From NCBI GenBank assembly GCA_013365365.1, contig JABVXU010000055.1, forward strand, positions 153,072 to 217,071: DNA of 64,000 bases, in the 5' to 3' direction. Position numbers and translations under genes: made by a program. The notes beneath the pieces were generated by a model, which saw only the letters and a list, made by a program, of their open reading frames with translations, was not told the origin of the DNA and did no database searches. Origin of the DNA: Cruorifilaria tuberocauda. Taxonomy: Eukaryota > Nematoda > Chromadorea > Rhabditida > Onchocercidae. Shown one piece after another: positions 63,952 to 64,000 of this stretch (its first letter is position 1; every line of letters begins with the position of its first letter).

Positions 63952-63987
<36 letters not shown>

Positions 63988-64000
63988 TATTATTATTATT
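63952..64000. repeat. (ATT)n microsatellite at the window edge
   Basis: An almost pure ATT array with one ACT unit, running off the end of the window. Confidence 0.9.

Noticed and set aside
1..64000. CRISPR array, bacterial operon or phage module
   Set aside because: The window is intron-rich eukaryotic DNA; no spaced direct-repeat array or bacterial gene organisation was seen.

Overview
This is a eukaryotic, AT-rich window, most likely from a nematode and plausibly a spirurid/filarial one. The genes are cut into 5 to 21 small exons with TTTCAG-type acceptors. Several start codons lie a few bases after an unpaired acceptor, as expected for spliced-leader trans-splicing. The protein set is animal, and the fibulin reads closest to nematode FBL-1. 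Species identity is inferred, not shown.

Layout. (1) 10-859, minus: short BOD1/Shg1-domain protein. (2) 6209-10169, plus: vesicular monoamine transporter (CAT-1/VMAT), 12 exons. (3) 12560-19328, minus: WDR26/Gid7-type LisH-CTLH-WD40 protein with a long acidic/Ser-rich first exon. (4) 22703-28595, plus: mitochondrial-looking M3 (oligopeptidase A-like) peptidase homologue whose zinc site is destroyed. (5) 29112-34999, minus: MSH2, 21 exons. (6) 36012-38159, minus: RNase H2 subunit B, about 1 kb upstream of MSH2 on the same strand. (7) 41214-51188, plus: fibulin-1 with both alternative C-termini (C-type and D-type). (8) 51893-53200: decayed BEL/Pao retrotransposon. (9) 53550-55493, minus: COX18-type mitochondrial insertase. 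(10) 56455-60027, plus: COP9 signalosome subunit 4, with a duplicated exon. (11) 60028-64000: mostly low-complexity DNA with two GC-richer islands that may hold an unresolved gene.

Exon chains were built by hand from reading frame, splice sites and phase. Every listed chain closes in phase from ATG to stop, but edges can be off by a base and a few junctions are flagged. No single multi-gene system is present; most genes are housekeeping. The points worth following are the dead M3 peptidase, the CSN4 exon duplication that would act as a poison exon, the RNASEH2B-MSH2 pairing, the repeat-built N-terminus of WDR26, and a possible extra fibulin cassette.
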